DNA of 64,000 bases from Pseudofrankia inefficax (GCF_000166135.1 NC_014666.1:4402001-4466000), one strand, 5' to 3'; positions 51,129 to 60,000 are shown, numbered from the stretch's first letter. A program made the numbers and translations. The notes: generated by a model not told the origin, from the sequence alone.

Positions 51129-51911
51129 ATGGCCACGCCGATCACGGCCGACGTGCCCGCGCAGGATCCGGCGGCCCAGGATCGAGTAGCCCAGGATCGC
51201 GTTTCCCAAGATCCGGCGGCGCAGGATTCAGCGGCCCAGGATCCGAAGGGCCCGGGGGAGTCGCTGTCCCGCCGGATCTACGACCAGCTGCGCGAGGGCA
51301 TCATCCGGGGCCGGTACCCGCAGGGCACCCGCCTGGCCGAGCAGCGTCTCGCCGAGGAGCTCAGCGTCTCCCGGGTGCCGCTGCGCGAGGCCGTCCCGCT
51401 GCTGGCCGTCGACGGTTTCGTGCGCACGCTGCCCCGCCGGGGCGCCGTCGTGAACACCTGGACCCTGGGCATGGCCCACGAGCTGTTCGACCTGCGGCTG
51501 TGCATGGAGGTCGGCGCGGCCCGGTTCGCCGCCCGCCAGGTCGGCCTCGGCCGGTCGGCGCAGCCGCTGCGCGACGTGCTCGAACGCTCCCGCGAGGGCG
51601 TCCGGACCCGCGACGCCTACCGGATCGCCGCCGACAGCACCGAGTTCCACGAGGTGGTCGTCGACCTGACCGCGAACACCCTCATGCGCTCGGTCATGCG
51701 CTCGGTCACCGGCCGGATGATGTGGCTGTTCTACCTGACGTCCGACCTCGACGCCGACGACGCCCTCGACGGCCACGAGGAGCTGCTCAGCGCGATCGAG
51801 TCCGGCAAGGAACGCGTCGCCGAGGCCGTCGCCTACGCCCACATCGAGCGTGACCGCGACGAGTCCATGCGCGTCCTCGTAGAACGCCGCGGCATCGCCA
51901 ACCTGGCGTAA
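51129..51911 (+). CDS. GntR family (FCD) transcriptional regulator with N-terminal repeat
   Basis: 260 residues from ATG 51129 (GGGAGGGG 11 nt upstream). The first ~40 residues include six tandem 5-residue units (AQDPA, AQDRV, AQDRV, SQDPA, AQDSA, AQDPK). The winged helix spans ~45-110 (RRIYDQLREGIIRGRYPQGTRLA, ELSVSRVPLREAVPLL). The C-terminal FCD ligand domain carries the His/Asp metal or effector residues (FDLRLCMEVGAARFAA, EFHEVVVDLTANTLM, DGHEELLSAIESG). Expected to repress the divergent catabolic/transport operon and respond to a carboxylate-type intermediate. Confidence 0.92.
   Translation: MATPITADVPAQDPAAQDRVAQDRVSQDPAAQDSAAQDPKGPGESLSRRIYDQLREGIIRGRYPQGTRLAEQRLAEELSVSRVPLREAVPLLAVDGFVRTLPRRGAVVNTWTLGMAHELFDLRLCMEVGAARFAARQVGLGRSAQPLRDVLERSREGVRTRDAYRIAADSTEFHEVVVDLTANTLMRSVMRSVTGRMMWLFYLTSDLDADDALDGHEELLSAIESGKERVAEAVAYAHIERDRDESMRVLVERRGIANLA
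51159..51248 (+). repeat. Six 15-bp tandem units inside the GntR gene
   Basis: Units of the form GCGCAGGATCCGGCG, each with a CAG/CAA-GAT core, encode the six Q-D pentapeptides. The in-frame length makes unit gain or loss tolerated by the protein. Confidence 0.75.
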
Positions 51912-52235
51912 CGCCGCGCCCGCCACGCTGCCCGGCCCGGCCTTCCTCCGCCCGGCCTGCCCTGGTGCGGCCTGGCCCAGCGCGGCCCGGCTGGCGGCTG
52001 GCGGCAATCGCTCGGCTGGTGGGATCGCCCGACCCGGTGCGGCCCGGCCGGCGGCTGGTGGGGTCGCCTGGCCGGCGGCGATCGCCTGGCGACGATGATC
52101 GGCGGTTTGGCCCTGGCGTGGTCGTGACCGGCGCGTTCTCACAGCCACCCGAGGGCTGAAACGGCGATCATGGGCGTGCGGCTGGCGTGGTGCGGCGCGG
52201 GCCGGCCGGAATCGGCGGGCGGGCGGTGCCCAGGA
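51912..52235. other. 324-bp gap between convergent genes
   Basis: No gene. It contains GGCTGGCGG-type low-complexity sequence at about 51990-52080 and the palindromic element at 52095-52171. Confidence 0.5.
52095..52171. repeat. 77-bp palindromic element (REP-like), copy 2
   Basis: Arms ATGATCGGCGGTTTGGCCCT (52095-52114) and AGGGCTGAAACGGCGATCAT (52152-52171) pair at 16 of 20 positions. The length and arm sequence match the copies at 12097 and 60118. It lies between two gene 3' ends. Confidence 0.6.
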
Positions 52236-52685
52236 TCAGCGGGACGCGCCTTCGATGACGACGAGGGGGATCTCGCGCTCGACCTGGCTCTGCATGTCGC
52301 GCATCCGCTGGTTGAAGGCCGCGAGAGCCGTCAGTAGGCGCTCCCGCTCGGCGCCTTCGGCGGTCGAGGCGACGGCGGTGTAGCGGATGACGGCGCCGCC
52401 CGCGCCGGGCAGCTCGACGGTCACGACCGGGTTGGCGGTCAGGTTGAGGTACCAGTCGGGGTGTGTCGGCGCGGCGTTGTTGGCCGCCCACAGCACGATC
52501 CGGCCCGGCCCGTCCTCGAAGAACGCCAACGGTGTGGTCCGCTCCGCGCCGGTCCGCGCGCCGACGGTGGTCAGCAGGACCAGCCGCGAGCCCTTGATCA
52601 TTCCCTCGGTGAGCTGGCCGCCGTTCGCTCGGAACTGTTCGATGACCTCGCGGTTGAACGCCCGCATGTCACTCGGCATCGTCAT
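52236..52685 (-). CDS. Deazaflavin (F420)-dependent nitroreductase family protein
   Basis: 149 residues. The Ddn-like split-barrel pattern is seen: FNREVIEQFRANGGQL, GSRLVLLTTVGARTGAERTTPLAFFEDG and HPDWYLNLTANPVVTVELPG. Family members use reduced F420 to reduce quinones, nitro compounds or similar. It lies 199 bp from the LLM-type gene on the same strand, another predicted F420 user. Confidence 0.88.
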   Translation of the reverse strand: MTMPSDMRAFNREVIEQFRANGGQLTEGMIKGSRLVLLTTVGARTGAERTTPLAFFEDGPGRIVLWAANNAAPTHPDWYLNLTANPVVTVELPGAGGAVIRYTAVASTAEGAERERLLTALAAFNQRMRDMQSQVEREIPLVVIEGASR

Positions 52686-52884
52686 CGCGCGCTCCTGGCT
52701 CTCGTCGCTCGGACGGTAGCCAGGCTACCCGCGGCGGATCAAGGCGCGACCCGATGCGCCTTGGCGCGCACGCGACACCGGCGGCCACCCGCACCCTGGC
52801 GACCGGCGGCCCTCCCCTGCACGGCGGCCCTCCCCGCACGGCTGCGATCCGCGAGCCTGAGCCGCCTGAGCCATTCCGGCGCGC

Positions 52885-53925
52885 TCAGCCGATCCAGCCG
52901 CGGAGCTGCTCGACCAGCGCGACGCGGGAGCGATGGTCCGGCGCCAGTGGGGTGACGTTGAGCGTCGTCGCGCCCGCCTCGGCGTACTCGGCGAGCTTCT
53001 CGCGGACCTCGCCCTCGGAGCCCACCATCGCGGTGGCCCGCAGCAGGTCGGCCGGGACGGCGGCCTCGGCCTCCTTCTTCTTCCCATCGAGGTATAGGTC
53101 CTGGATAAGAGCTGCTTCCTTCTCGTAGCCGTACCGCTGGGCGAGGCTGTTGTAGAAGTTCTTGCCCTTGGCGCCCATGCCTCCGATGTAGAGCGCGAAC
53201 ATCGGGCGCATCAGGTCCAGCCAGCTCTCGGCGTCGTCGCCGATCGCCAGCGGCGCCTGCACGACGACGTCGAGGTCGCCGAGCTCCGGGTCACGCTTCG
53301 CCTTCCCGGCCGCGAGCGACGCGCCCCACACGTCGCCGGCCCGCCCCGGGTGGAAGAAGAACGGCTGCCAGCCCTCCGCCTTCTCGGCGGCCAGCTCGAC
53401 GTTCTTCGGCCCGATCGCGGCGATGAAGATCGGGATATGGGTCCGGACGGGATGGTTGATCAGCTTCAGCGGCTTGCCCAGCCCTGTGCCCTGCTCGGGC
53501 GGCAGCGGCAGCGTGTAGTGCTTGCCCTGGTACTCGAGCCGGTCCCGGCGCCAGACCGCCCGGCAGATGTCGATGATCTCCCGGGTCCGGCCCAGCGGCG
53601 CGTCGTAGGGGACGCCGTGGAACCCTTCGATGACCTGCGGGCCGGACGCGCCGAGCCCGAGGGTGAACCGGCCGCCGGAGACGTAGTCCAGGCCCGCGGC
53701 CGTCATCGCGGTCAGCGTCGGGGTCCGGGTGTAGATCGGCAGGATGCCCGCGGCCAGCTCGATGCGCGCGGTCCGGGCGGCCAGGAAGCCGAGCTGGCTG
53801 ACGGCGTCGAACGAGTACGCCTCGGCCACGAAGACGATGTCCAGGCCGGCCTTCTCGTAGTCCGCGAGCTCCTCGACCGCCTCGGCGAACCCACCGCCGT
53901 ACGACAGCTGCATCCCGATCCGCAC
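52885..53925 (-). CDS. Luciferase-like (LLM) F420-dependent oxidoreductase
   Basis: 346 residues from GTG 53925 (GGGAGG 9 nt upstream; frame continues to 54024 without support). TIM-barrel of the LLM class: MRIGMQLSYGGGF, DIVFVAEAYSFDAVSQLGFLA, GGRFTLGLGASGPQVIEGFHG, PIFIAAIGPKNVELAAEKAEGW and VGSEGEVREKLAEYAEAG. Actinobacterial members of this subgroup are assigned F420 rather than FMN. The substrate is unknown. Confidence 0.9.
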   Translation of the reverse strand: MRIGMQLSYGGGFAEAVEELADYEKAGLDIVFVAEAYSFDAVSQLGFLAARTARIELAAGILPIYTRTPTLTAMTAAGLDYVSGGRFTLGLGASGPQVIEGFHGVPYDAPLGRTREIIDICRAVWRRDRLEYQGKHYTLPLPPEQGTGLGKPLKLINHPVRTHIPIFIAAIGPKNVELAAEKAEGWQPFFFHPGRAGDVWGASLAAGKAKRDPELGDLDVVVQAPLAIGDDAESWLDLMRPMFALYIGGMGAKGKNFYNSLAQRYGYEKEAALIQDLYLDGKKKEAEAAVPADLLRATAMVGSEGEVREKLAEYAEAGATTLNVTPLAPDHRSRVALVEQLRGWIG

Positions 53926-54445
53926 CTGGCCGCGCCTCCCTGCCCAGCTCGGCGCCGTGCTCCGCCACGGACGCGGCGGCACAGCGATACGAAGCGTCAG
54001 CCTAGGCTGATCACCCCCCACCACGCGAGATGATCGGCCCGTGTGTGTCCTCTGACTGCCCTGTGCGGTCGTGGCGGTGAAGACCTAGGTCACCAAGGTC
54101 ACCCTTGAGGCGCCCTAGGGACTTTCCCGTTGATCTTCAGTTCGGTCTTCGCGACCGGATTCCATACCCAACTGGCGATCTTCGCCCATTTCCGGCCCCC
54201 GCGACCAGCATGATCGCGAACCACGTATGGATAAATGAGACATACAGGACCCAGGGTGCCGGTTTGCATACCAAGTCCTCGATCATCGCCTCGCGGAGGA
54301 CTGCCGCCGGCCGGTGATCGCCAGTTGGGTATGGATTTCGTTCTGCCCGGCCGCCGCGAGGGACGGGCTTCGGGTGCTTCCCGTCGATCCTGGACAAGCC
54401 GTCTCTATTGACGGGCACGTCCCCAGTCCGTCCTCGCCGGGGCAG
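53926..54445. other. 520-bp gap with a 175-bp inverted-repeat element
   Basis: No gene was supported. The gap contains the element at 54161-54335 (listed) and otherwise unremarkable sequence of lower GC than its surroundings. Confidence 0.5.
54161..54335. repeat. 175-bp element with perfect 20-bp terminal inverted repeats (MITE-like)
   Basis: TCCATACCCAACTGGCGATC (54161-54180) and its exact reverse complement (54316-54335). The 135-bp interior is lower in GC, has short internal symmetry (GTATG ... CATAC) and no reading frame. No clear target-site duplication is seen. CCCAACTGGCGATC from the arms recurs at 2743-2756. Confidence 0.6.
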
Positions 54446-54961
54446 TTATGCGGGAGCGCTGACGTCGAGGCGGTAGTAGCGCAGGGCGTCGGCTTCGCGG
54501 ACGAACGCGAAGCCGTTCTTGGTCAGCACCCGTTGTGAGGCGAGGTTGTCCGAGTCCGTGTCGGCGAGCATGGCGCGAACGCCCTGATGAGACCGGCACA
54601 GTTCCACGAGCCGTCCGACAGCCTCGGTGGCGTACCCATGCCCCCGCGCCGTGGGCACGAGCCCATATCCGAGCACGACCTGACCGTCGTCGTCGGGTGG
54701 TCCGAAGAATCCGATGGTCCCGACGGCGACGGAATCCAGGTCGATTCGGTAGTTGCCGAACGGTGCCGGGTCCACGCCCGATGAGGCGAGGTGCAGAAAG
54801 CCGCGGACGCCGTCGCGGTCGTCCTCTCGTGGGAAACCGTCGGCCCACCGGTCCTGGGCGTTCGGAGCCTCCTCGACGATGCGCCTGCTCTCCTCGACCG
54901 TAAGCGGATGCAGACACAACCGCGGCGTCAGAAGGTCGGGAGTGCGCTGAACCGCCGTCAC
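54446..54961 (-). CDS. GNAT N-acetyltransferase (RimJ-like)
   Basis: 171 residues from GTG 54961. The pattern LLTPRLCLHPLTVEESRRI at the start and VVLGYGLVPTARGHGYATEAVG (acetyl-CoA motif A, R-G-H-G-Y-A) followed by SDNLASQRVLTKNGFAFVRE (motif B) identifies a RimJ/RimL-type acetyltransferase. The acceptor is unknown. There is no obvious ribosome-binding site, so the transcript may be leaderless or the start slightly different. Confidence 0.88.
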   Translation of the reverse strand: MTAVQRTPDLLTPRLCLHPLTVEESRRIVEEAPNAQDRWADGFPREDDRDGVRGFLHLASSGVDPAPFGNYRIDLDSVAVGTIGFFGPPDDDGQVVLGYGLVPTARGHGYATEAVGRLVELCRSHQGVRAMLADTDSDNLASQRVLTKNGFAFVREADALRYYRLDVSAPA

Positions 54962-55225
54962 CGGGCGAGCATATGGGCGATCGCCAGGCGACAGCCGATG
55001 GTCACCGAATCCGCACCTCAGCCCCGGCGGGTGCCGCCGCCGTGCGCCGGACGGCCGGCACCTGGCGCCGAGCGGCGCGGCTGAGCCACGCACCGTCGCC
55101 AGGCCGGTGAGCGGCATCGCCCAGGTGTCGTGGCCTCCCGGCGAACCTCTAGGCTCCCGACGTTCGAGGTCACGTCCCACTTGGCAGTGGCTGACCGTTT
55201 CCGGTGCGGGCGAGGACAGGACGGC

Positions 55226-56830
55226 ATGACGGCTGGCGCGACACCGATCGACGAGACACCCGCGTCCGCGGGGATGGAGGAACCCGCCAGCGAACGGCCC
55301 GACCAGTCGCCGACCGCCGCCGTGCCCGCCGACCTGCCGGCGTCTCGTGATGGCATCGCGGCCGGTGAGACACGGGCGCCGTCCGTCGGCGACGCCCCGG
55401 CCGGCGCGCCAGCGGACGAGCACCCGTGGCCGGTGCCAGAAGGCCACCCCGCCGCGCTGCCGCCCCCCGCGGACGTGGCCTGGCCCATCCCGGAGAGCGT
55501 GCCCGCTGCCGCGGGGCAACCGTGGTCGGTGCCCGAGCCTGGACTCGGCCAGGCGGCGGCGCCGGGCCTAGCGCCGGGGGCCGAGGCGTCTGATCGAGGC
55601 CGCGGGCCGGCTGGCCGTCCGTGGCTGGTGGGGCTGGCCGTCGGCGTGGTCCTCGTGCTTGTGGCCGGGGCGGTGGTCATCGGCGTCAGCCTGCGCGCCG
55701 ACGGGGGCAGCTCGTCCGCCGCGCTGGCGGCCCCGGCGCGGACGACGGCGCCGGCCCCGCCCTCGCCCAGTCCCACCCGGGCCTACGCTCCCGTGCCCGC
55801 CGGGGGCCCAGGCCCCGCCTACTCCGGCGCGACGCTTCCGCTGGACGGGATCCGGCCCGAGTACGTGTCGGTGAGCCGGGACGGCGTCCTCTACGTCTCC
55901 GGGTACACGTTCAACCGAGCCACGGTCTACCGGATCGACCCGGACGGCACCGTGACGCCGATCATCGGCGACGAGAAGGTGTCCTCGGTGGGCGGGGAAT
56001 CGTCGGCCGGGATATCCGGCGCCGGGCAGGTCGACTGGGACGACGCGGGCAACCTGTACGTCCCGGACATCAACGGCTACCGCATCCGCAAGATCGACAC
56101 CGCCGGCGTCGTCACCACCGTGGCGGGCGTCGGGCTGGAAGGGGACTCCGGCGACGGCGGCCCCGCCGTCGAGGCGCGGGTCGGCCGGGTGGAGGACGTC
56201 GCGGTCCTCGGCGACGGCACCATCTACTTCGGGGACCTGCAGAGCAACCGGGTCCGCAGGATCACGCCCGAAGGAATCATCACCACGGTCGCCGGAACCG
56301 GCCAGCCGGGCTTCACCCGCGGCCCGGCGAGCGCGACGTCCGCCAAGCTCGGCGGGCCGAACACGATCGAGGACGCGCCCGACGGCAGCATCTACTTCAC
56401 CAACATCGCCAGCGGCACCGTCCAGCGGATCAGCCCCGACGGTCGGCTGACCACCGTCGCCGGCAGCGGCTACTGGGACATCAGCGCCAACGGCCGAGCC
56501 GGTGAGGGCCGTCGGGCCACCTCGTCGGCGGTACGGCTGACCGTCCCGAGCCTCGGGCTCGGTCCCGACGGATCCCTCTACCTGGTCAGCCCCGGCCGCG
56601 CGAACGTGCGGAAGGTCGGTCCCGACGGCGTCATCAGGACGATCGCGGGGACCGGCGGGGAGGGCGCGGCCGGCGACGGTGGCCCCGCGACGGCGGCGAC
56701 CTTCCTGCAGCCCCGGGCGGTGGCCGCCGACGTGACCGGCGCGGTCTACGTCGTGGACGGCGGCAACGAGCAGGTGCGCCGGATCGCCACCGACGGGACC
56801 ATCACCACCGTCGTCAGGTCCACCGGGTAG
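55226..56830 (+). CDS. Membrane-anchored NHL-repeat protein
   Basis: 534 residues from ATG 55226 (AGGACAGGA upstream). Residues 1-130 are Pro/Ala-rich cytoplasmic low-complexity sequence with two related PWPVPEGHP/PWSVPEPG motifs. One membrane helix follows (WLVGLAVGVVLVLVAGAVVIGVSL region), then a Pro/Ser stalk. The outer domain is an NHL beta-propeller with several blades (IDPDGTVTPIIG, KIDTAGVVTTVAGVG, ITPEGIITTVAGTG, ISPDGRLTTVAGSG, VGPDGVIRTIAGTG, IATDGTITTVV). Propellers of this kind usually bind proteins or ligands; the role is unknown. Confidence 0.87.
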   Translation: MTAGATPIDETPASAGMEEPASERPDQSPTAAVPADLPASRDGIAAGETRAPSVGDAPAGAPADEHPWPVPEGHPAALPPPADVAWPIPESVPAAAGQPWSVPEPGLGQAAAPGLAPGAEASDRGRGPAGRPWLVGLAVGVVLVLVAGAVVIGVSLRADGGSSSAALAAPARTTAPAPPSPSPTRAYAPVPAGGPGPAYSGATLPLDGIRPEYVSVSRDGVLYVSGYTFNRATVYRIDPDGTVTPIIGDEKVSSVGGESSAGISGAGQVDWDDAGNLYVPDINGYRIRKIDTAGVVTTVAGVGLEGDSGDGGPAVEARVGRVEDVAVLGDGTIYFGDLQSNRVRRITPEGIITTVAGTGQPGFTRGPASATSAKLGGPNTIEDAPDGSIYFTNIASGTVQRISPDGRLTTVAGSGYWDISANGRAGEGRRATSSAVRLTVPSLGLGPDGSLYLVSPGRANVRKVGPDGVIRTIAGTGGEGAAGDGGPATAATFLQPRAVAADVTGAVYVVDGGNEQVRRIATDGTITTVVRSTG

Positions 56831-56888
56831 GCACCGCGACCCGGGTCCGCCCGCGCGAAGGCGGTGCCCGCTGCCCGCGCCGAGCCCG

Positions 56889-57668
56889 TCAGGGCGCCGC
56901 GGTGGTCGGCTGGAGGATGGAGAAGTGGGCGCCCAGAGGGTCGTTGGCGACGGCGAACCGGCCCGGCGGGATGTCGGTGGGCGGGACCGGCACGGAGCCG
57001 CCGAGACGGGCGATCTCGGCGGCGCAGGCGTCGGCGTCCTCGACCTGCAGGTAGACCATCCAGTGGGCCGGGATCTCGGGCGGCCAGACCTCGTTCATCC
57101 GCATCAGCCCGCCGAACCGTCGACCGCCGAGCGACCAGTAGACGTAGGTGACGCCGCCGCCCAGGCTCTCGCGCTCCCCGGTCCAGCCGAACACCTCCTC
57201 GTAGAAGGCCACCGCGGCGTCGGCGTCGCGGACCGCCAGCTCGGTCCAGCACAGCGCGCCCGGCTCGTCGACGAGCTCGACCCCGGGGTTGGCCCGCGGC
57301 TGCCACAGCCCGATCGGCGCGCCCTCGACGTCCGCGAGCACAGCGAGCCGGCCGGCGTCGAGGACGTCCCTCGGCTCGACGAGGACCTTGCCGCCGGCCG
57401 CCAGCGCCCGCCGCGCCGTCGCGTCGGCGTCGGCCACCCCGAGGTAGGTCATCCAGACGTTCGGATACCCGGGGAAGGCGGGACCCGCGCCGGCGACCCG
57501 CCGGCCCCGCAGCGCCAGCTCGGTGTACCCGCCGGCGGCCGGATCTGGCGACCGGCGGGCCTCCCAACCGAACAGCGCGGTGTAGAACGCGACGGCGGCG
57601 TCGACGTCCGCTGTGGTGACGTCGATCCAGGCGGGCGTGTTCGGAACGGCGGTGATGACCTCGGCCAT
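56889..57668 (-). CDS. Two-domain VOC/glyoxalase-like protein
   Basis: 259 residues, ATG 57668. Two tandem VOC repeats: the first begins WIDVTTADVDAAVAFYTALFGW and the second CWTELAVRDADAAVAFYEEVFGW; both have the beta-alpha-beta-beta-beta layout and YLQVEDADA-type strands. VOC proteins bind a metal or a small molecule; many actinobacterial relatives are resistance or hydroxylase-like proteins. The reaction is unknown. It is convergent with the NHL gene. Confidence 0.88.
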   Translation of the reverse strand: MAEVITAVPNTPAWIDVTTADVDAAVAFYTALFGWEARRSPDPAAGGYTELALRGRRVAGAGPAFPGYPNVWMTYLGVADADATARRALAAGGKVLVEPRDVLDAGRLAVLADVEGAPIGLWQPRANPGVELVDEPGALCWTELAVRDADAAVAFYEEVFGWTGERESLGGGVTYVYWSLGGRRFGGLMRMNEVWPPEIPAHWMVYLQVEDADACAAEIARLGGSVPVPPTDIPPGRFAVANDPLGAHFSILQPTTAAP

Positions 57669-57761
57669 GGCGTGCTCCCTCAGGCGGTGGGCCGTGACCC
57701 GGTCACCGTAGCCGCGGCCTGCGACAGAACGAACGCGGCGAACGTGGCAGCTACGAGCGGC

Positions 57762-58403
57762 TCAGGGCTCGACGGCCAAGCGGACGCCGAACGCGATCAG
57801 GATGAGGCCGGTCACCCGGTCGACCCAGCGGCGGACCGGGCCGTCGGCCATCCAGCGCATGACCGGCCCGGACAGGGCGAGCAACGCGCCGTAGTAGCCC
57901 GCCGTCAGCACGACGAAGATCCCGCCGAGCAGCAGCGAGGTCCCCGCGACCGGGGCGTCCGCCGGGATGAACCCCGGCAGGAACGTCATGAAGAAGACGC
58001 CGACCTTGGGATTCAGCAGATCCGTCAGGATTCCGGCGGTGAACCCGGTCCCCACCAGTCCGCCGCGCCGGCCGCGAGCGGGCTCGGTGCCGCCCGCGAC
58101 GGCGTCGGCCTGATCCTCGTGGGGCCGGGCGCGCAGTGTCGCCAGGCCCATCCAGCCCAGGTAGAGCGCGCCCGCGACCCGCAGCCCGAGGTAGGCGTCG
58201 TGGCTCGCGGTCAGCAGTGCCGACAGGCCCAGCGCCGCCCCGACGACCCAGACGACCAGCCCGGTCATCACACCGAGCGACGCCCGTACCGCGGCCCGGC
58301 GCCCGCCAGCCATCAGGTTGCGCACCACGACGAGCGTGTCCGGCCCCGGCAGCAGCACGATGAGGACCGAGGCGACGGTGAACGTGGCGACGTCGACGAG
58401 CAC
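57762..58403 (-). CDS. LysE family amino-acid exporter
   Basis: 213 residues. Six hydrophobic segments and the family signature VLLPGPDTLVVVRNLMAGGRRAAVRASLG near the N-terminus, with GTGFTAGILTDLLNPKVGVFFMTFLPGF in the middle. Members export lysine, homoserine, threonine or cysteine; specificity cannot be read here. It stands 94 bp from the VOC gene on the same strand. Confidence 0.92.
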   Translation of the reverse strand: MLVDVATFTVASVLIVLLPGPDTLVVVRNLMAGGRRAAVRASLGVMTGLVVWVVGAALGLSALLTASHDAYLGLRVAGALYLGWMGLATLRARPHEDQADAVAGGTEPARGRRGGLVGTGFTAGILTDLLNPKVGVFFMTFLPGFIPADAPVAGTSLLLGGIFVVLTAGYYGALLALSGPVMRWMADGPVRRWVDRVTGLILIAFGVRLAVEP

Positions 58404-58476
58404 CGCAGAAGCGTACGAGGCGTCGAACGGCGGAACTACCGGATTTCAGGGCCGCCCGGGCCGGTGCCAGGCACGC

Positions 58477-59142
58477 TCACGCCTGGGGCGAGAACGACGG
58501 ATCGCGGCCGATGAACGCGACGAGGCGGGTCCGCGGGTCGGAACCGGCCGGGACCTCGACACGCGGGCCGTACTGGCCGGAGTCCCGGAGCAGGCCCTCG
58601 ATCGGTTCCATCCCGGCCAGCAGCGTCGCGCACAGGTCGGGGTCGAGGCTGTCGTCCTGGCCGGTGGCGCGGGCGAGATCCCAGGTGTGCATGAAGATGT
58701 CGACCGTGTAGAACTGGTCGATCGCGGGGGCCAGCGGGTGCTCGCCGACCATCGGATGACGCAGCTTCCGGTCCGCGGTCGCCGGGTCGTCCAGCAATGC
58801 CTGGACCGCGTCGGCGTGGACCTGCCAGGCGGCGGCCGGGTCCACGTCGACCGACGGTCCGCGGGCCAGCTCGATGCCGGTCCCGTCCGCCAGGAAGCTG
58901 GGGAACCACTCGCACAGGTGGCGGACGACGTCGCGCGCCGTCCACTGCGGCACCGGCGTGGGGGCGTCCCAGTCCTTGGTGCCGAGAACCCGTTCGGTGA
59001 ACCCCGCCGCGACCGCGCGGTGGCGTTCCGCCGGCCGGTCCGCCAGTGCCGTGAGCGATCCGCCGTCGCTCGCCTCCCGTGGCTGACCGGTCCGGTGCGT
59101 GTCCTGGCGCCCGTCTGGTGCGGTGGATCGTCCTTCGGCCAT
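58477..59142 (-). CDS. DinB/maleylpyruvate isomerase-type protein (TIGR03086-like)
   Basis: 221 residues. After a ~30-residue low-complexity start it shows RHRAVAAGFTERVLG, WTARDVVRHLCEWFPSF and the metal-ligand helix DIFMHTWDLARATG, as in TIGR03086 proteins, plus the C-terminal LVAFIGRDP typical of that family. Probably metal- and mycothiol-linked. It is the last gene of the ArsR-SRPBCC operon, 1 bp after the SRPBCC stop. Confidence 0.88.
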   Translation of the reverse strand: MAEGRSTAPDGRQDTHRTGQPREASDGGSLTALADRPAERHRAVAAGFTERVLGTKDWDAPTPVPQWTARDVVRHLCEWFPSFLADGTGIELARGPSVDVDPAAAWQVHADAVQALLDDPATADRKLRHPMVGEHPLAPAIDQFYTVDIFMHTWDLARATGQDDSLDPDLCATLLAGMEPIEGLLRDSGQYGPRVEVPAGSDPRTRLVAFIGRDPSFSPQA

Positions 59143-59143
59143 G

Positions 59144-59626
59144 TCAGGCGTCCAGGGCGCGCAGGAGGGCGTCCAGCTTCAGGTAGCCCTGTTCGACCCC
59201 GGTCTCCATGCCGCTGTTCAGGAACGCGTCCCGGCTCTCGAAACTGTCGACCAGCGACTGGGCGTGCAGGCGGGTACGGCCGTCGCCGAGGTCCTCGAAC
59301 CACATCGTCTCGAGCGCCACCTGGTCCGGCGCGCCCTCGTAGGTGAAGGTCTGGACCAGGCGCGCGGGGCCGACCTCGTGGAACGACCCGTGGAAGGCGT
59401 GCTCGACGCCGTCCCGGGCGCCGACGTAACGCCAGCTTCCACCGGTGCGCGCGTCCCAGTAGTCGATCGTGGTCTCGAAGCCGTCCGGGCCGACCCACTG
59501 GGCGAACAGCGCGGGGTCCGTGTGGGCGCGCACGAGCTGCGCGGGTGTGGCGTGGAAGTCGCGGGTCATCCGGATGAGTGGCACGTTCGGGTCCGCTTCG
59601 ACCGTGACCGTCTTGGTGGTGGCCAT
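59144..59626 (-). CDS. SRPBCC/AHSA1-family protein
   Basis: 160 residues. The AHSA1 landmarks are RMTRDFHATPAQLVRAHTDPALFAQWVGP, DYWDARTGGSWRYVG, LVQTFTYEG and the C-terminal amphipathic helix (METGVEQGYLKLDALLRAL). It forms a START-like hydrophobic cavity. ArsR plus SRPBCC pairs are common and presumably bind a lipophilic ligand. Its start overlaps the ArsR stop by one base (TGATG). Confidence 0.92.
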   Translation of the reverse strand: MATTKTVTVEADPNVPLIRMTRDFHATPAQLVRAHTDPALFAQWVGPDGFETTIDYWDARTGGSWRYVGARDGVEHAFHGSFHEVGPARLVQTFTYEGAPDQVALETMWFEDLGDGRTRLHAQSLVDSFESRDAFLNSGMETGVEQGYLKLDALLRALDA

Positions 59627-59991
59627 CAGGCTGTCTCCCTCTCTGGTTGTTCGTCGTCCTGGATGGGTCTGTCGTCGTCGGCCATGGCGGCGAGGACGGC
59701 GTCGAGGCGCTGGTAACGCCGTTCGGCCTCGCGGCGGTACCGCTCCAGCCAGGCCGTCGCCAGGTCGAAGACCTGGGCCTCCAGGTGCACCGGGCTGCGG
59801 TGCGCGGCTCCCGCCCGGCTGACGAGCCCGGCCTGCTCCAGCACCTTCAGATGCTTGGAGACCGCCTGCACCGACACCTCGTAGGGCGCCGCCAGCTCGC
59901 CGACCGTCGCGTCACCGTCGGTGAGCCGGGCGACGAGGTCCCGCCGGGTCGGGTCGGCCAGCGCCGCGAACACCCGGGAAAGCTGGTCCAC
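59626..59991 (-). CDS. ArsR family transcriptional regulator
   Basis: 121 residues. The winged helix is DQLSRVFAALADPTRRDLVARL ... YEVSVQAVSKHLKVLEQAGLVSR. No Cys-based metal site (no CxC) is present in the recognition helix, so it likely senses something other than arsenic or cadmium. First gene of the ArsR-SRPBCC-DinB operon and probably autoregulatory. Divergent from the CoA transferase genes. Confidence 0.92.
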   Translation of the reverse strand: MDQLSRVFAALADPTRRDLVARLTDGDATVGELAAPYEVSVQAVSKHLKVLEQAGLVSRAGAAHRSPVHLEAQVFDLATAWLERYRREAERRYQRLDAVLAAMADDDRPIQDDEQPERETA

Positions 59992-60000
59992 ACCCCCACC

